Shown here: positions 62,546 through 64,000 of the stretch, piece by piece
How positions within the stretch are numbered: the stretch's first letter is position 1
Layout of the letters: the number at the start of each line of letters is the position of its first letter
Notes under the pieces: model-generated
What the model saw: the letters and a program-made list of their open reading frames with translations, nothing else
Database searches by the model: none
What the model was told of the DNA's origin: nothing
Translations under genes and position numbers: made by a program
Source of the DNA: Lumbricus terrestris
Lineage: Eukaryota; Annelida; Clitellata; Crassiclitellata; Lumbricidae
Assembly (NCBI GenBank): GCA_949752735.1
Contig: OX457038.1
Coordinates: 21,567,655 to 21,631,654 of the forward strand
Direction of reading: 5' to 3'
Length of the DNA: 64,000 bases

Positions 62546-63733
62546 CAGTGGCGTAGCAATAGGGCGTGCAACCTGTGCAGTGCACGAGGGCCCCCGGCTG
62601 TCAGGGGCCCCCCGGGGTCAGAGTCAATTTTTTTACTTTAAGGATATTCAGAATGTATTCAAACCTACATCTACAGCGTACACACCCAGTAATTTTTTGG
62701 GTTTCAGCCGGAATGTCCATGATTAGGCTACCTTATTACAAATATCTTTACTCCTTGCAGTCTTTGGCCGAAAGTAGGCCTAGTTGTACTGACGTATAAA
62801 CATAATTGTGTCATGGTCTACGCAGACGCGTTTTAAATTTATTATCTTTGTGGTAAAAATGTGAAATTTATATAAGATAACTGCATAGCCTATTTACTTG
62901 GAAATTGCATATTTTTGAACTCTCGTACGTCACTCTTTCTGTCCCCCCCCCAAGTTATGCCTAAGTCAGTAAGTCTTATTTGAATGACGCTGCTAAGCGA
63001 CAAGCACGAGAAGAACGGGTAAAGAAAACCGCCAAAATGCAAAATGAAATTCCGCATTTGCGGAGAGCGAGCTTGCACAGATGACTACATCAGACATGGG
63101 GGCAGAGTCGAATTACGGTTTGATCAGTGCAGAGATGGTGGTTGACATGGATATTGACACTGAGCCGAGTAGGCCTCGAACTTCAGAGGCTACGGTAGCA
63201 GTTACATCACCAATGGATTCAAGCTTGACACCTCAAGAGTGGTGGCTATTTTTGCACTGCAGAGAAGACGCGCAAACGAGCATTTTTAGCATTTCGGATT
63301 TAGACCCCCGTAGTAGGTTAGCCGTAGACTGGATTGAGTCATTTCACACTTGCCAAATTCGTTACATTGTTCCGCTCTTTTAATCAACAAACCCAACAGC
63401 TTGGAGAATTTAAGTATAGGGCGCCTATAGGTGATTGATGATTAATACTTCAGGAGATGAAGAAGTTTTTGTGATCACTTTTGTATGGTATTCTAGTTCA
63501 ATTTTTCTCTGCTGATATGGAGAAGAATATATTTCATTAGATAAATTTGTTAAAATAATAAAAATGGGGTTAGTTTATTTTCATTTAGCTTTGGTGTTAA
63601 ATATGCAAATTTCGTAAAGCGGCCAGGCGTTTTGCACAGCTTTGTTGTTTGAAATCGAATGGGGTTAAAGCATTTAAGGGCCCACCAGCTAAGCTCTGCA
63701 CAGGGGCCCCCCAAGACCTTGCTACGCCACTGG
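62546..63733 (+). mobile_element. hAT-like element (CAGTGGCGTAGCAA) with transposase remnant
   Basis: A 1,188-bp element with inverted ends CAGTGGCGTAGCAA and TTGCTACGCCACTG-type sequence and an exact 8-bp TSD GAATCATA. G/C-rich subterminal blocks (GGGCCCCC, GGGGCCCCCC) lie near both ends. A short N-terminal-like transposase remnant is at 62,990-63,383. Confidence 0.9.
62990..63383 (+). pseudogene. Possible N-terminal remnant of a hAT transposase
   Basis: A frame near 62,990-63,070 reads AAKRQAREER and KKTAKMQNEIPHLR, like the basic N-terminus (SGAxKRKxxxE...K) of TTF-zinc-finger hAT transposases. A 100-codon ORF (63,081-63,383) then encodes MTTSDMGAESNYG, an acidic Thr/Ser-rich stretch and QEWWLFLHCRED. 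No BED/TTF finger or catalytic RNase H-fold region follows. The link to hAT rests mainly on position inside hAT-like ends. Confidence 0.35.
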
Positions 63734-63741
63734 AATCATAC
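63734..63741. repeat. TSD (right) of hAT-like element
   Basis: GAATCATA, matching 62,538-62,545. Confidence 0.9.
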
Positions 63742-64000
63742 CAGCATAAGATTTTCATTTCGCCGATTCGCTTCCCTATGCAAATGGTCTGGGATAGGTG
63801 TGATCATTATATACTGGCAATAGATGTCCTTCTATCTGTCACATCCGTGTATTAACCTCATACTTGTCATAGGCATGCTCGTGTATTCCGGTCATTTGCT
63901 GGACAATAAAATTATTATGGTAACGTTATTAACCTGACATATCTCTCTCAACCAGGATTATAATTTCCAGAGGTTTGAGGTGGCTCACCCTTCGCTAGTC

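Overview
The window reads as intergenic DNA from an animal nuclear genome. It has metazoan-type transposons (Ty3/Gypsy, hAT-like, mariner-like and Helitron-like elements, LINE and tRNA-SINE fragments), long microsatellites, recurrent TAGGCCTA words, one intronless two-domain small heat-shock-like gene and a possible THAP exon with a splice donor. No bacterial, organellar or plant signature was seen. A marine invertebrate is the best guess; the phylum cannot be fixed from sequence alone.

Layout. 1-7,060: SINE, LINE and MITE debris with microsatellites. 7,069-9,813: a 2.7-kb foldback element with an 8-bp target duplication (TSD), sitting inside an older repeat whose unoccupied paralogue lies near 31.37 kb. 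9.8-16.3 kb: repeat debris, a possible THAP first exon at 11,251 and a tRNA-SINE at 15.2 kb. 16.3-19.1 kb: four short hAT-like MITEs with perfect 8-bp TSDs. 19.3-22.1 kb: nothing recognised. 22,592-24,529: a solo LTR carrying a 297-codon ORF. 24,651-25,712: a probable Helitron. 25.7-27.1 kb: satellites. 27,415-28,728 (minus): the one convincing host gene, with two alpha-crystallin domains. 29.0-30.0 kb: tandem duplication. 30,674-32,086: hAT-like element. 33.8-34.2 kb: LINE 3' end.

34,487-46,554 is a 12-kb composite bounded by hAT-like ends and a perfect 8-bp TSD. It holds a higher-order minisatellite, a LINE fragment and an 8.9-kb LTR retrotransposon (37,266-46,156) that encodes Gag and protease but no reverse transcriptase or integrase. 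This retrotransposon has unusually long LTRs (2.2 kb), each carrying a coiled-coil ORF. In the 3' LTR reading that ORF is in the gag frame; in the 5' LTR one extra G in a G-run shifts it. The solo LTR at 22.6 kb encodes a recognisable relative of this ORF. The best candidate for an undescribed system is therefore a family of Gypsy-like elements whose Gag polyprotein starts inside the LTR and is translated across the primer-binding site.

46,841-54,172 is a very young Ty3/Gypsy element with equal-length, apparently identical 519-bp LTRs. Its integrase lies upstream of reverse transcriptase, the order of the Gmr1 clade, and its two ORFs overlap by ATGA. 54-64 kb holds microsatellites, a 0.84-kb pyrimidine tract, a SINE, a mariner-like foldback element and another hAT-like element.

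All TSDs, terminal repeats and LTR borders were read by eye. Protein family calls come from motif recognition, not database searches.
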